Shown piece after piece: positions 1 to 6,975 of a stretch of DNA of 10,662 nucleotides (within the stretch, counting starts at the first letter, position 1; every line of letters starts with the position of its first letter). The notes under the pieces were generated by a model. That model was not told the origin of the DNA. It worked only from the letters and a program-made list of their open reading frames with translations, and did no database searches. The stretch spans positions 1 through 10,662 of the forward strand of contig JAAZAW010000282.1 in assembly GCA_012514125.1 (NCBI GenBank). Direction: 5' to 3'. A program made the translations under genes and the position numbers. This DNA is from Phycisphaerae bacterium (GTDB lineage Bacteria > Planctomycetota > Phycisphaerae > JAAYCJ01).

Positions 1-1
1 C

Positions 2-70
2 AAACTTAAGGACTCTACCGAACTACTCCAGTACGCTATTCAATGGGCACAAAATGAAAAAATGCGATAG
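2..70 (+). CDS. Possible 3' end of a gene cut by the left edge
   Basis: Frame 2 is open from the window edge to a TAG at 68-70 and would encode the last 22 residues of a protein (KLKDSTELLQYAIQWAQNEK, then MR). The composition, alternating leucines and charged residues, resembles a C-terminal amphipathic helix. Nothing identifies the family. A caution is that frame 3 is also open from the edge to a TAG at 147-149, and contains an ATG at 54, so the choice of frame is uncertain. The codon pattern of frame 2 looks more protein-like, but 22 codons are too few to be sure. Confidence 0.35.
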   Translation, partial: KLKDSTELLQYAIQWAQNEKMR

Positions 71-130
71 GAAACCTTTCTCGGCAGAAAAATTTTTCTT
101 TCTTGTCGCATTGAAGCTTTGCGCCGGAAT

Positions 131-159
131 GGTTTTGAATCCGAGGTAGATTCAAAATC
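131..159. repeat. Inverted repeat / hairpin, 11-bp stem
   Basis: The arm GGTTTTGAATC (131-141) pairs with GATTCAAAATC (149-159) across a 7-base loop. Nine base pairs at the loop end of the stem are perfect Watson-Crick and there is one G-T wobble near the base. No T-tract follows on either strand, so it is not a standard intrinsic terminator. It could be a structured RNA, an operator, or a remnant of an older element. Confidence 0.5.
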
Positions 160-369
160 TCCTAAAGCCCATGACGTTATGAAACCACCCGCATTGCGCA
201 ATTTTTATCGGATATCGATTAAGGGATTTCCCTGATCATTGAAAGGGGAGTTTTGCCGATTGATTAAACCGGCTTCTTTCCATTAAATATAAAAACGGAA
301 TTATGATGTACAATGCGGGGCAAGGCTGAATGAATCAAGATTGAGTTTGAGGTTGGGGCTGTCGAAATC

Positions 370-398
370 TTACGGGGGATTTCCTGTTCTTCCCGTAA
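370..398. repeat. Inverted repeat TTACGGG...CCCGTAA
   Basis: TTACGGG (370-376) and CCCGTAA (392-398) are perfect 7-base inverted copies separated by 15 bases. Two further G-T pairs could extend the stem inward. It lies about 105 bases before the zinc-ribbon gene, so it may be a leader hairpin or a protein-binding site. No T-tract follows it. Confidence 0.4.
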
Positions 399-503
399 TG
401 TCCGACCCTGAATGTTCTCAAAATTTTCATTCTGAACCCATCCATGTATGATTCATAAAATGGCTCTGCATCGATCATCAAATTTAAGCCAAGGGAGAGA
501 TTC

Positions 504-743
504 ATGTTGGATTTGAAAATCTCGAAACTGAACCGGAGCGACGAAAATCAGAAGACCTTTTGCCCGTTGTGCGGCACGTCCATGAAAGAATCTCGACGAT
601 TTCGCGATCAGGGCGTCCTGCATCTTTGGTTCGAATGCGAACGATTGAGCTGTAATGGGTGGATCGTAAAAAAAGTGGCTTCTGTTTATAATTCCTTTTC
701 GGGCCAGACATTTTTTACTTTTGGGCATAAGGAACGCACATGA
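504..743 (+). CDS. Small zinc-ribbon-like protein, unknown function
   Basis: This 79-residue protein carries two cysteine pairs, CPLCG at residues 20-24 and CERLSCNG at 45-52. Together they have the spacing of a four-cysteine zinc ribbon (Cys20, Cys23, Cys45, Cys50). The segment between them (VLHLWFEC) is hydrophobic and beta-like, as in such folds. There is no signal peptide or membrane segment, so it is probably cytoplasmic. A purine-rich ribosome site (GGGAGAG, 493-499) sits a few bases before the ATG and supports this start. The stop overlaps the start of the next gene by four bases (ATGA), pointing to translational coupling and joint function. Metal binding is inferred from the cysteines. 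A role in nucleic-acid or protein binding is possible but not shown, and I do not recognise the family. Confidence 0.75.
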   Translation: MLDLKISKLNRSDENQKTFCPLCGTSMKESRRFRDQGVLHLWFECERLSCNGWIVKKVASVYNSFSGQTFFTFGHKERT

Positions 744-1216
744 TACTTTTTGACTATTTTATGAATGGTCCCTTCAAGGCACGAGAGTTGCTTGGGCATA
801 CCCGGCATTTTTCCGAAACAAATTATCGTATTTGCCTTCAAATCAGTAAAGTGGCGGAACTTTTGGCTTTTGTCGCTGTGTACGATCCTCACACCATGAT
901 CGAGCTGAATAAATGGTTCGACCAGATCGTTTCTCTGGCCACGGAGGAAAATCAGCTTCAGGTGGCAGCCATTGCCAAATCCGCGGCTTCTGTTTCTGAA
1001 GATTTAATCATGTCACAGACGTGTACTCCTATCCAGTCATATCCGGAACTCCAAGACAAGCAAACAAATCAGGCTCAAAAAGTCCGACAGCTTAAACAAG
1101 AAATTGTTAATCGCCTGGCGGATAAGCTTACCCAAATGGGCGTCAAAATTCCCGATTGGCCTGAACAGGGATTATTCAGTTCTGATTCAGAACCTTTAAT
1201 GAGCATCACCGCATAA
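740..1216 (+). CDS. Hypothetical protein, coupled to zinc-ribbon gene
   Basis: The gene encodes 158 residues of a family I do not recognise. The sequence has no signal peptide, no clear membrane span and only two cysteines. It is predicted to be largely helical: a region around residues 33-90 is rich in Ala, Leu, Glu and Lys, and a charged segment near 112-133 (QAQKVRQLKQEIVNRLADKL) could form a coiled coil. A Pro/Trp-containing tail follows (KIPDWPEQG). The ATG lies inside the stop of the preceding gene (ATGA overlap). An AGGA at 730-733, six bases upstream, gives a normal ribosome site, so the overlapping start is credible; Met8 is an alternative. The arrangement suggests the two proteins are made together and may interact. 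This is an inference from layout only. Confidence 0.72.
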   Translation: MILFDYFMNGPFKARELLGHTRHFSETNYRICLQISKVAELLAFVAVYDPHTMIELNKWFDQIVSLATEENQLQVAAIAKSAASVSEDLIMSQTCTPIQSYPELQDKQTNQAQKVRQLKQEIVNRLADKLTQMGVKIPDWPEQGLFSSDSEPLMSITA

Positions 1217-1238
1217 TTTCCGGTGCAGACATTTGCCC

Positions 1239-1287
1239 TGCTCTTAATTACTCTGAGCACAATTTTGTCGTATCGCTACGACGAAAA
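1239..1287 (+). terminator. Weak terminator-like hairpins after the 158-aa gene
   Basis: TGCTC (1239-1243) pairs with GAGCA (1255-1259) and is followed by CAATTTTG. A second small stem, GTCGTA (1267-1272) with TACGAC (1277-1282), closes on a four-base loop and is flanked by TTTT and AAAA. Either could end the upstream transcript, but the stems are short and the T-tract is poor. Confidence 0.3.
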
Positions 1288-1338
1288 ACTGACATTGTGT
1301 CACATCAAAATCCTGTATAGCTTCATAAACTTATGACA

Positions 1339-1344
1339 TATAAT
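1339..1344 (+). promoter_or_regulatory. Candidate -10 box upstream of htpX
   Basis: A perfect TATAAT occurs about 100 bases before the htpX start. No good TTGACA-like box lies 16-18 bases upstream of it, so the promoter would need an activator or an alternative sigma factor. This is only a candidate. Confidence 0.3.
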
Positions 1345-1368
1345 TAATTAAGCAAGCGACTACTTTGG

Positions 1369-1401
1369 CATGTCATTTGCAATATTCTTTACAACGACAT
1401 G
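1369..1401. promoter_or_regulatory. Inverted repeat CATGTC(A)TT...AA(C)GACATG before htpX
   Basis: CATGTCATT (1369-1377) and AACGACATG (1393-1401) are inverted copies with one mismatch in nine, separated by 15 bases. The repeat ends 43 bases before the htpX start, where an operator would lie. The arms do not match CIRCE (TTAGCACTC/GAGTGCTAA). A regulator-binding site is an inference. Confidence 0.4.
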
Positions 1402-1444
1402 AATTTTGAGACAAACTTACGAAAGTTCAGGAGAAATTTAAATT

Positions 1445-2299
1445 ATGTTTCGATTTATGAATAATATGAAAACAGTCATGTTACTGGCAGCGTTAATGGC
1501 GATATTTGTCGTGGCGGGAAATGCCATCGGCGGTAAGAGCGGTATGATTTTCGCGCTATTCCTCGGTGGCGGCATGAATATTGTCGCTTATTTTTTCAGT
1601 GATAAAATCGCCCTGCTGACCATGGGCGCCAAACCCCTGCCCGAAACGCAGGCTCCGGAGATTCATCATATCGTCAGCCAGCTTGCACAGCGTGCGGGCA
1701 TCCCCAAACCCAGAGTTTATCTGGCTCCGACCGAAGTGCCCAATGCCTTCGCCACCGGTAGAAATCCGCAGAACGCAGTGGTCTGCCTGACGTCGGGCAT
1801 TATGAAAATATTGAATCGCGATGAACTCGCCGCAGTCATCGGACATGAACTGGCCCATGTCAAACATTATGACGTTTTGATCAGCACCATCGCTGCGACA
1901 ATCGCCGGTGCCATCAGCGCACTGGGATACATGTTATACTTTATTCCGATTGGCGGATCGTCGGATGACGACAACGGCAATCCACTGGCGGCCATTGCCA
2001 TGATTATTCTGGCCCCTATCGCCGCTGCCTTGATTCAAATGGCGATATCACGAAAGCGGGAGTACAACGCCGACAATTATGGCGCGGAATTGATGGGCGA
2101 TCCGATGCACCTGGCGACCGCACTGGAAAAGTTACATAGCGGCAATGCGAGAATGCCGATGAATCTGGCGAATCCGGCCCAGGCGAGTTTGTTCATCATG
2201 AAACCCGCCATGACGCATCAGTCGCTGGCAACCTTGTTCAGTACGCACCCACCGGTGGAAAAAAGAATTCAAGCCCTGATCGGCCGGCCGCGCGTTTAA
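1445..2299 (+). CDS. htpX: HtpX membrane zinc metalloprotease (M48 family)
   Basis: HtpX degrades misfolded membrane proteins at the inner membrane, working alongside FtsH in envelope stress. The 284-residue length is typical. The active-site motif HELAH is at residues 134-138, with zinc ligands His134 and His138 and catalytic Glu135. The third zinc ligand is probably Glu205 in the downstream SRKREYNAD motif. Hydrophobic spans are at about residues 10-27 and 33-52 at the N terminus, and about 145-168 and 180-199 after the HELAH helix, the usual four-span layout with the catalytic domain facing the cytoplasm. An AGGAGA at 1429-1434 supports the ATG. The gene lies 54 bp before clpB on the same strand with no terminator between, so the two probably form a stress operon. 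No key residue is missing. Confidence 0.96.
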   Translation: MFRFMNNMKTVMLLAALMAIFVVAGNAIGGKSGMIFALFLGGGMNIVAYFFSDKIALLTMGAKPLPETQAPEIHHIVSQLAQRAGIPKPRVYLAPTEVPNAFATGRNPQNAVVCLTSGIMKILNRDELAAVIGHELAHVKHYDVLISTIAATIAGAISALGYMLYFIPIGGSSDDDNGNPLAAIAMIILAPIAAALIQMAISRKREYNADNYGAELMGDPMHLATALEKLHSGNARMPMNLANPAQASLFIMKPAMTHQSLATLFSTHPPVEKRIQALIGRPRV

Positions 2300-2353
2300 C
2301 AAACAGCGAATTGTCTTTTTCGGCAATAGCTAAACGAGGGAGGTAATACGACT

Positions 2354-4951
2354 ATGGCACGTTTGGATAAACTCACCGTCAAAGCTCAGGAAGCCATCGC
2401 CGGTGCACAGAATCTGGCGAATCAACGAAATCATTCCGTCATCACCGGCTTACACTTGCTGGCGGGATTGCTGGAAGAAGGTCCGTCGGGCCTGGCTGCA
2501 AATCTGATCGAAAAAATCGGAGCCAATTACACGCAGGTTCGATCGGTTGTCGAAAGTGAACTTAAACGCCTGCCCACGGTCAGCGGCACAGCGCCGACGC
2601 CCGACCAGGAACTGATGGAAATTCTGAATCAGGCTCAAACCCAGGCAACCCAACTCAAAGACGCCTATGTCACGGTCGAGCACCTGCTGCTGGCACTGGC
2701 AAGCGTGAAAGGAACCGCCAAAGAAATCCTGTCGACCTTCGGGATCGATCACGATCGGCTGCTTAACGCGATGAAAGAACTTCGAGGTTCGCAACCTGTG
2801 ACCGATGAACACGCGGAAGAAAAATATAACGCGTTGCAACGATACGGGCGCGACCTTGTGGAAATGGCGCGTCAGGGCAAGCTCGATCCGGTCATCGGGC
2901 GTGACGAGGAAATCCGTCGATGTATGCAGGTGCTTTCACGGCGAACGAAAAATAATCCCGTGCTCATCGGCGAAGCGGGCGTGGGCAAAACCGCCATCGT
3001 CGAAGGACTCGCCCAGCGAATCGTCAACGGAGATGTGCCTAATACACTCAAGGACAAACGCGTGGTAGCTCTGGACATGGGCACCTTGATCGCCGGTGCC
3101 AAATATCGCGGAGAATTTGAAGATCGGCTCAAAGCGGTAATCCGCGAAGTCACCGAATCTCAGGGCCAGGTGATTTTGTTTATCGATGAATTGCATAATG
3201 TCGTCGGCGCAGGACGGGCCGAAGGATCGATGGACGCAGGCAACTTACTTAAGCCCGCGCTCGCTCGTGGCGAGCTTCGCACCATCGGCGCAACGACCCT
3301 GGACGAATATCGAAAATATGTCGAAAAAGACCCCGCCCTCGAACGCCGCTTTCAGCCGGTGAACGTCCCGGAACCTTCCGTGGAATATACCATTGCCATT
3401 CTTCGCGGTTTAAAACCTCGATATGAAATGCACCATGGTGTGCGGATCACCGATTCGGCCATCATCTCGGCAGCCACTTTGTCGCATCGATACATTACAG
3501 ATCGGTTCCTGCCGGACAAGGCCATCGACCTGATCGATGAAGCCGCTGCGCGTGTTCGCATCGAAAACGATTCGCTGCCCAGCGAGCTTGACGAAATTCG
3601 GCGAAAAATCATGCAGCTTGAAATCGAACGCGAAGCCATGAAAAAAGAAACCGATCCGGCCACCCTTGAACGGCGCGACCGATTAGAAGAACAACTCTCG
3701 GAACTCAAAGAAAAAGATTCGCAGTTAACGGCCCGATGGGAGCAGGAATCTGCCGCCATTCGTCGTATTGGTGAATTGAAAGAAAAAATCGAACAGACGC
3801 GAATTCAATTTGAAAACGCCCAGCGAACCGGCAATCTCGAACAAGCCGCCAGATTGCGATACGGGACAATGGTCGAAATGGAAAAAGAACTCACCGAGGC
3901 GCAGGAACGTCTGACCGCGATGCAAAAAGATGGTCAAAGCCTGACCAGCGAAGAAGTCGCAGAAGACGAAATCGCCGCGATTGTCTCCAAGTGGACCGGC
4001 ATTCCCATATCGAAATTGATCGAAGGCGAAAAAGAAAAATTAATGCACATGGAACAACGTCTCAAAGAGCGCGTTGTCGGTCAGGATGAAGCGGTTGAAG
4101 CGGTTTCCAACGCTGTGCGTCGTGCGCGTTCTGGTCTGAGCGATCCGCGACGGCCTATTGGAAGTTTTCTTTTCCTCGGCCCTACCGGTGTGGGCAAGAC
4201 CGAACTCGCAAAAGCGCTGGCGGAATTTCTTTTCGACACCGAAGAAGCCATGGTCCGAATCGACATGAGCGAGTTCATGGAACAACACTCCGTCGCGAGG
4301 CTCATCGGGGCGCCTCCGGGCTATGTGGGCTATGAAGAAGGCGGACGTCTCACCGAAGCGATCCATCGCCGGCCTTACTCGGTCATTCTTTTCGATGAAG
4401 TCGAGAAGGCACATCGCGATGTATTCAATGTGCTCTTGCAAGTGCTCGATGACGGACGCCTCACCGACGGCCAGGGACGAACCATCGATTTCCGCAACAC
4501 TGTCATCATTATGACCAGCAACATTGCTTCCGAAGGCATTTTCAAACTGGCTTCGGAAAGTGCGCAGGACTGGGAAATCGAAGCTCACGTCAAAGAAGCT
4601 CTGCGTCAATTTTTCAGACCGGAATTCCTCAATCGGCTCGACGAGATCATGGTGTTCCATCCGCTCAGCCGCGATAACCTGATCCATATCGTCGAGATTC
4701 AATTACGATACCTCGAGCAGCGGCTCGCGGATCGCGATCTTAAATTCAAAGTCACCGAACAGGCGAAAAATTTGCTCATCGAACTGGGATATGATCCATC
4801 GTTCGGCGCTCGGCCTCTCAAGCGGATGATTCAGAAAAACATCGAAAATCCGCTCGCCAACGAACTTTTGGCAGGAAAATTCCTTGCCGGTGACACGGTC
4901 GAAATCGACGCGGAAAGCGGCCGGTTCGTCATCCGTAAAGACAGCGATTAA
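2354..4951 (+). CDS. clpB: ATP-dependent disaggregase ClpB
   Basis: ClpB is a hexameric AAA+ chaperone that pulls polypeptides out of aggregates, with DnaK/DnaJ/GrpE, in the cytoplasm. The 865 residues fit the usual length. In order they are: an N-terminal substrate domain (1-145); AAA1 with Walker A GEAGVGKT (206-213), Walker B ILFIDE (274-279) and arginine finger region ERR (330-332); a coiled-coil middle domain (about 410-530), which distinguishes ClpB from ClpA and ClpX; and AAA2 with Walker A GPTGVGKT (609-616), pore loop GYVGY (656-660), Walker B VILFDE (677-682) and sensor-2 GAR (818-820). No IGL/IGF ClpP-docking loop was noticed, as expected for a disaggregase. A strong GAGGGAGG at 2336-2343 supports the start. 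It probably shares transcription with htpX and ends at the hairpin at 4967-5009. Confidence 0.98.
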   Translation: MARLDKLTVKAQEAIAGAQNLANQRNHSVITGLHLLAGLLEEGPSGLAANLIEKIGANYTQVRSVVESELKRLPTVSGTAPTPDQELMEILNQAQTQATQLKDAYVTVEHLLLALASVKGTAKEILSTFGIDHDRLLNAMKELRGSQPVTDEHAEEKYNALQRYGRDLVEMARQGKLDPVIGRDEEIRRCMQVLSRRTKNNPVLIGEAGVGKTAIVEGLAQRIVNGDVPNTLKDKRVVALDMGTLIAGAKYRGEFEDRLKAVIREVTESQGQVILFIDELHNVVGAGRAEGSMDAGNLLKPALARGELRTIGATTLDEYRKYVEKDPALERRFQPVNVPEPSVEYTIAILRGLKPRYEMHHGVRITDSAIISAATLSHRYITDRFLPDKAIDLIDEAAARVRIENDSLPSELDEIRRKIMQLEIEREAMKKETDPATLERRDRLEEQLSELKEKDSQLTARWEQESAAIRRIGELKEKIEQTRIQFENAQRTGNLEQAARLRYGTMVEMEKELTEAQERLTAMQKDGQSLTSEEVAEDEIAAIVSKWTGIPISKLIEGEKEKLMHMEQRLKERVVGQDEAVEAVSNAVRRARSGLSDPRRPIGSFLFLGPTGVGKTELAKALAEFLFDTEEAMVRIDMSEFMEQHSVARLIGAPPGYVGYEEGGRLTEAIHRRPYSVILFDEVEKAHRDVFNVLLQVLDDGRLTDGQGRTIDFRNTVIIMTSNIASEGIFKLASESAQDWEIEAHVKEALRQFFRPEFLNRLDEIMVFHPLSRDNLIHIVEIQLRYLEQRLADRDLKFKVTEQAKNLLIELGYDPSFGARPLKRMIQKNIENPLANELLAGKFLAGDTVEIDAESGRFVIRKDSD

Positions 4952-4966
4952 TCGACAAATACAAAT

Positions 4967-5009
4967 AGATCACAACTGCGCGATCATAAAACCACGCAGT
5001 TGTGATTTT
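4967..5009. terminator. Bidirectional intrinsic terminator after clpB
   Basis: ATCACAACTGCG (4969-4980) and CGCAGTTGTGAT (4995-5006) are perfect 12-base inverted copies around a 14-base loop. On the + strand a short T-tract (TTTATTG) follows. On the minus strand the bases after the stem are CTATTTGTATTTG. It can therefore end clpB from the left and the small minus-strand gene from the right, which converge here. Confidence 0.85.
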
Positions 5010-5037
5010 ATTGTTTGGTTGGCCTTCGTTTGAAGGA

Positions 5038-5187
5038 CTAAAACCCAAATAACGTCGCAAAGAAATTGTAGAAATTCAAAACGCCTCCAGCTGCCCCCAG
5101 ACCATATAGCCATCCGGTCCAGTCACAGCCCATTGACCCGAGCATACCAAGTGAAGGCACAGCAAAAAATACCACTCTTCGTAACAT
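5038..5187 (-). CDS. Small putative lipoprotein (49 aa), unknown function
   Basis: An ATG at 5187-5185 (minus strand) opens 49 codons ending in TAG at 5040-5038. Seven bases before it is a very strong ribosome site, AGGGGAGGG (5203-5195), which is the main reason to call it real. The peptide starts MLRRVVFFAVPSLGMLGSMG and continues with Cys21. Two arginines followed by a hydrophobic stretch ending S-M-G-C look like a lipoprotein signal peptide and lipobox. Cleavage would leave about 29 residues rich in Gly, Trp, Phe and Tyr. Asp at position +2 after the Cys is an inner-membrane retention signal in E. coli; whether that holds here is unknown. The gene converges on clpB and shares its terminator. 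It resembles the short lipoproteins common in planctomycetes, but I cannot name a family. A single membrane-anchored peptide without lipidation is the alternative. Confidence 0.65.
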   Translation of the reverse strand: MLRRVVFFAVPSLGMLGSMGCDWTGWLYGLGAAGGVLNFYNFFATLFGF

Positions 5188-5215
5188 TGGTTTACCCTCC
5201 CCTATATGGTTGCAA

Positions 5216-5246
5216 AAAATCGACGTCTTTTGACGTCTTTGATTTT
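5216..5246. repeat. Tandem GACGTC palindromes with flanking inverted arms
   Basis: Two copies of the palindrome GACGTC (5222-5227 and 5232-5237) are separated by TTTT and flanked by inverted arms AAAATC (5216-5221) and GATTTT (5241-5246). The unit lies between the -10-like box at 5247-5252 and the ribosome site of the small minus-strand gene. It could be a dimeric operator or a leader hairpin for that gene. Confidence 0.4.
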
Positions 5247-5252
5247 ATTATA
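5247..5252 (-). promoter_or_regulatory. Candidate -10 box of the small lipoprotein gene
   Basis: On the minus strand the sequence reads TATAAT here, about 60 bases before the ATG at 5187. The upstream -35 region (TTTCTT-like, 16 bases away) is poor. Its position just upstream of the GACGTC repeats suggests promoter and operator are adjacent. Confidence 0.35.
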
Positions 5253-5383
5253 ACCGAATGGATAAAAAAAGAAATAACTTTGTTCTCAAGACTTGAAATA
5301 ATATTTTAATCCCTTTTTCATCCAATGTTATTCCATGCCATCACCTTGTGAATGTGCTGTCGAAAAACCCACCCGAAAATCAC

Positions 5384-5422
5384 AAAAAAAAGACAGAGGC
5401 GAATGAATTTTTCACCCCTGTC
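5384..5422 (-). terminator. Intrinsic terminator of the GH4 gene
   Basis: Read on the minus strand, GACAGGGG (5422-5415) pairs with CCTCTGTC (5399-5392) in an 8-bp stem with one G-T pair. It is followed directly by eight T residues. It lies 30 bases beyond the GH4 stop codon and is a textbook Rho-independent terminator. Confidence 0.88.
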
Positions 5423-5451
5423 CTGAAAATTCAGACAGAACATTGAACCGC

Positions 5452-6861
5452 TTACGCTGTGACGTTTCTCGCCGCCATTGAAGACACTTCCGCGGCGCCG
5501 TCCGTGAGTTTAATCTTCCGACCTTTTAACGAAACAGCCTTCCGAACGATCTTTTCATTGCACCATTCAGGAATATACCGCTTTTCCGCCTTGAAAAGTT
5601 CTTCCGCCATCTTGCGAATTTCCGCCGGACAGCAAACCGCACTCGTGAGCGGATCGAGCATCATCGCGTGGATGATCGACTCGCGATTTTTATCCAGAAT
5701 GCCCTGTGCGGTAAGCTCGAACACCGCCATGTTCGATCGGCACAACGCCGCCACCTGTTCAGGAAGATTACCGAAGTACGTCGGGGTATATCCCTGCTTA
5801 TCTACCAGCACCCCCACTTCCACGACACCCGAAAGTGGAAGGTTCGGAATCAGTCCTGTATTCGGCACCGAAGCGTAAATCGTCTTCTGACGATCGAAAT
5901 GATGCGCTTCGATAATCGACGAGGCATACTCGTGACTGCGTTCCAGCGATAACTCTTCTTTGCCGTCCGCCATGCGGCGTCGATGCTCATCCGTAGACTT
6001 ACGCCACTTGGGCCAGTTGTCCGCATAAAAACTCGAGCCGCCCAGGTAATTCGTCCGGCAATATTTCTTGATCAATTCCGGACGTTTGCGAAAATACGGA
6101 ACATATTCCGAAAAGTGTCCGCTCGACTCGGTGACGAAATAACCGAACTCTTTCATCATCTCCAGACGAACCGGGTCTTTTTCGTAGATGCTTTTCTTTT
6201 TCATTGCCGCAAGCAAAATCGGATAGACATCCTGCCCCTTCCATTCAAGCTCGGTGAACCACGCCATGTGGTTGATTCCGCCGCAACGCCATTTCAATTC
6301 TTCGTAGGGAATCCCCGCCATATCCGCCAGGTGTTTCGACGTGCCCTGTACGCTGTGGCACAAACCGACATAAGGCTGATCGGAAAAACGGGTGGCCCCT
6401 AACGACATAATCGACATTGGGTTGGTATAATTCATGATTAGCGCATTGGGACAGTGTTTTTTCGCATCAGCCAGAATTTCCAGGAATGGCGGCAATGTTC
6501 GCAACGCCTTCATGATCCCACCCGGGCCGATCGTATCGCCGATACACTGATCAATACCGTATTTTTTCGGAATATCGTTATCGAACCGAACGCACTTGGT
6601 GCCCGAAACTTCAATCGTACTGATAAGATAGTCGGTACCCTTGAGGACTTCCTTGCGGTCGGTCGAGGCTTCGAGCTTCCAGTGGGCCTTGCCCATCAAC
6701 TCAAACAATCGTTTCATCAATCGAACATTAACAGCCAGACGTTTTTCATCGAGATCGACAAGACCAATCGTTCCGCGGTCCAGACCTTCAATGTTCAAAA
6801 TGTCCGTCATCAGAGGCTGAGTAAATCCGCTACCGGCTCCAAGTAGTGTAATCTTGACCAT
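5452..6861 (-). CDS. melA: GH4 family alpha-galactosidase (MelA-like)
   Basis: GH4 enzymes split alpha-glycosides in the cytoplasm by an NAD- and divalent-metal-dependent oxidation, elimination and reduction route. The 469-residue protein has the Rossmann NAD site GAGSGFT (8-14), DTIGPGGI (109-116), NYTNP (144-148), the metal site CHSVQGT with Cys168, GGINHMAW (194-201) with metal ligand His198, and ESSGHFSEYVPY (245-256). The CHSV form of the metal motif and the block around GINHMA match MelA-type alpha-galactosidases rather than the 6-phospho-glycosidases, which have a CN-type motif. Alpha-glucosidase or alpha-galacturonidase activity remains possible. No signal peptide is seen. AGGAG (6877-6873) precedes the ATG by 11 bases. 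It diverges from an AraC-type gene that probably controls it. No sugar transporter is in view. Confidence 0.92.
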   Translation of the reverse strand: MVKITLLGAGSGFTQPLMTDILNIEGLDRGTIGLVDLDEKRLAVNVRLMKRLFELMGKAHWKLEASTDRKEVLKGTDYLISTIEVSGTKCVRFDNDIPKKYGIDQCIGDTIGPGGIMKALRTLPPFLEILADAKKHCPNALIMNYTNPMSIMSLGATRFSDQPYVGLCHSVQGTSKHLADMAGIPYEELKWRCGGINHMAWFTELEWKGQDVYPILLAAMKKKSIYEKDPVRLEMMKEFGYFVTESSGHFSEYVPYFRKRPELIKKYCRTNYLGGSSFYADNWPKWRKSTDEHRRRMADGKEELSLERSHEYASSIIEAHHFDRQKTIYASVPNTGLIPNLPLSGVVEVGVLVDKQGYTPTYFGNLPEQVAALCRSNMAVFELTAQGILDKNRESIIHAMMLDPLTSAVCCPAEIRKMAEELFKAEKRYIPEWCNEKIVRKAVSLKGRKIKLTDGAAEVSSMAARNVTA

Positions 6862-6931
6862 TATTTTTAAAACTCCTGAAAATAAAATACAAAATCCTTG
6901 GGTATTATGACCTGTCTCCTTGAAATATAAA

Positions 6932-6975
6932 ATGCGATATTATAGACTATGATATATGATTTTCGACCATCGCAT
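6932..6975. promoter_or_regulatory. Inverted repeat ATGCGAT...ATCGCAT in the divergent promoter region
   Basis: ATGCGAT (6932-6938) and ATCGCAT (6969-6975) are perfect 7-base inverted copies about 37 bases apart. They flank the promoter-like boxes and the start of the AraC-type gene, a position suited to autoregulation and control of the GH4 gene. AraC proteins more often use direct repeats, so this is a candidate operator only. Confidence 0.35.
6939..6966 (-). promoter_or_regulatory. Candidate promoter of the GH4 gene
   Basis: On the minus strand TATAAT (6944-6939) has TCGAAA (6966-6961) 16 bases upstream, matching the -35 consensus at four of six positions. Transcription would begin near 6932 and give a leader of about 70 bases. 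The -35 box overlaps the first codons of the divergent regulator, so the weak -35 fits activator-dependent expression. Confidence 0.45.

Larger units (their letters stand above)
71..503. other. Gene-free stretch with inverted repeats
   Basis: I see no convincing gene of normal length here on either strand. It holds two inverted repeats that are listed separately (131-159 and 370-398). There is also a weak promoter-like pair, TTGATT at 260-265 and TTAAAT at 283-288 with a 17-base spacer, that could drive the gene pair starting at 504. If so, the transcript would have a leader of about 200 bases. No tRNA, riboswitch consensus or mobile-element end was recognised. Confidence 0.4.

Noticed and set aside
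54..149. 31-codon frame starting at ATG 54 (MKKCDRKPFSAEKFFFLVALK...)
   Set aside because: There is no ribosome site, no recognisable feature, and it overlaps the other open frame at the edge. A chance frame is as likely as a gene.
1217..1444. CIRCE element or a sigma32-type promoter (CTTGAA...CCCCAT) expected before heat-shock genes
   Set aside because: Neither consensus is present before htpX, nor in the 54-bp gap before clpB.
4040..4702. Long open frame (220 codons) on the strand opposite clpB
   Set aside because: It lies wholly within the conserved AAA2 region of clpB, has no family features, and is explained by the codon use of the real gene.
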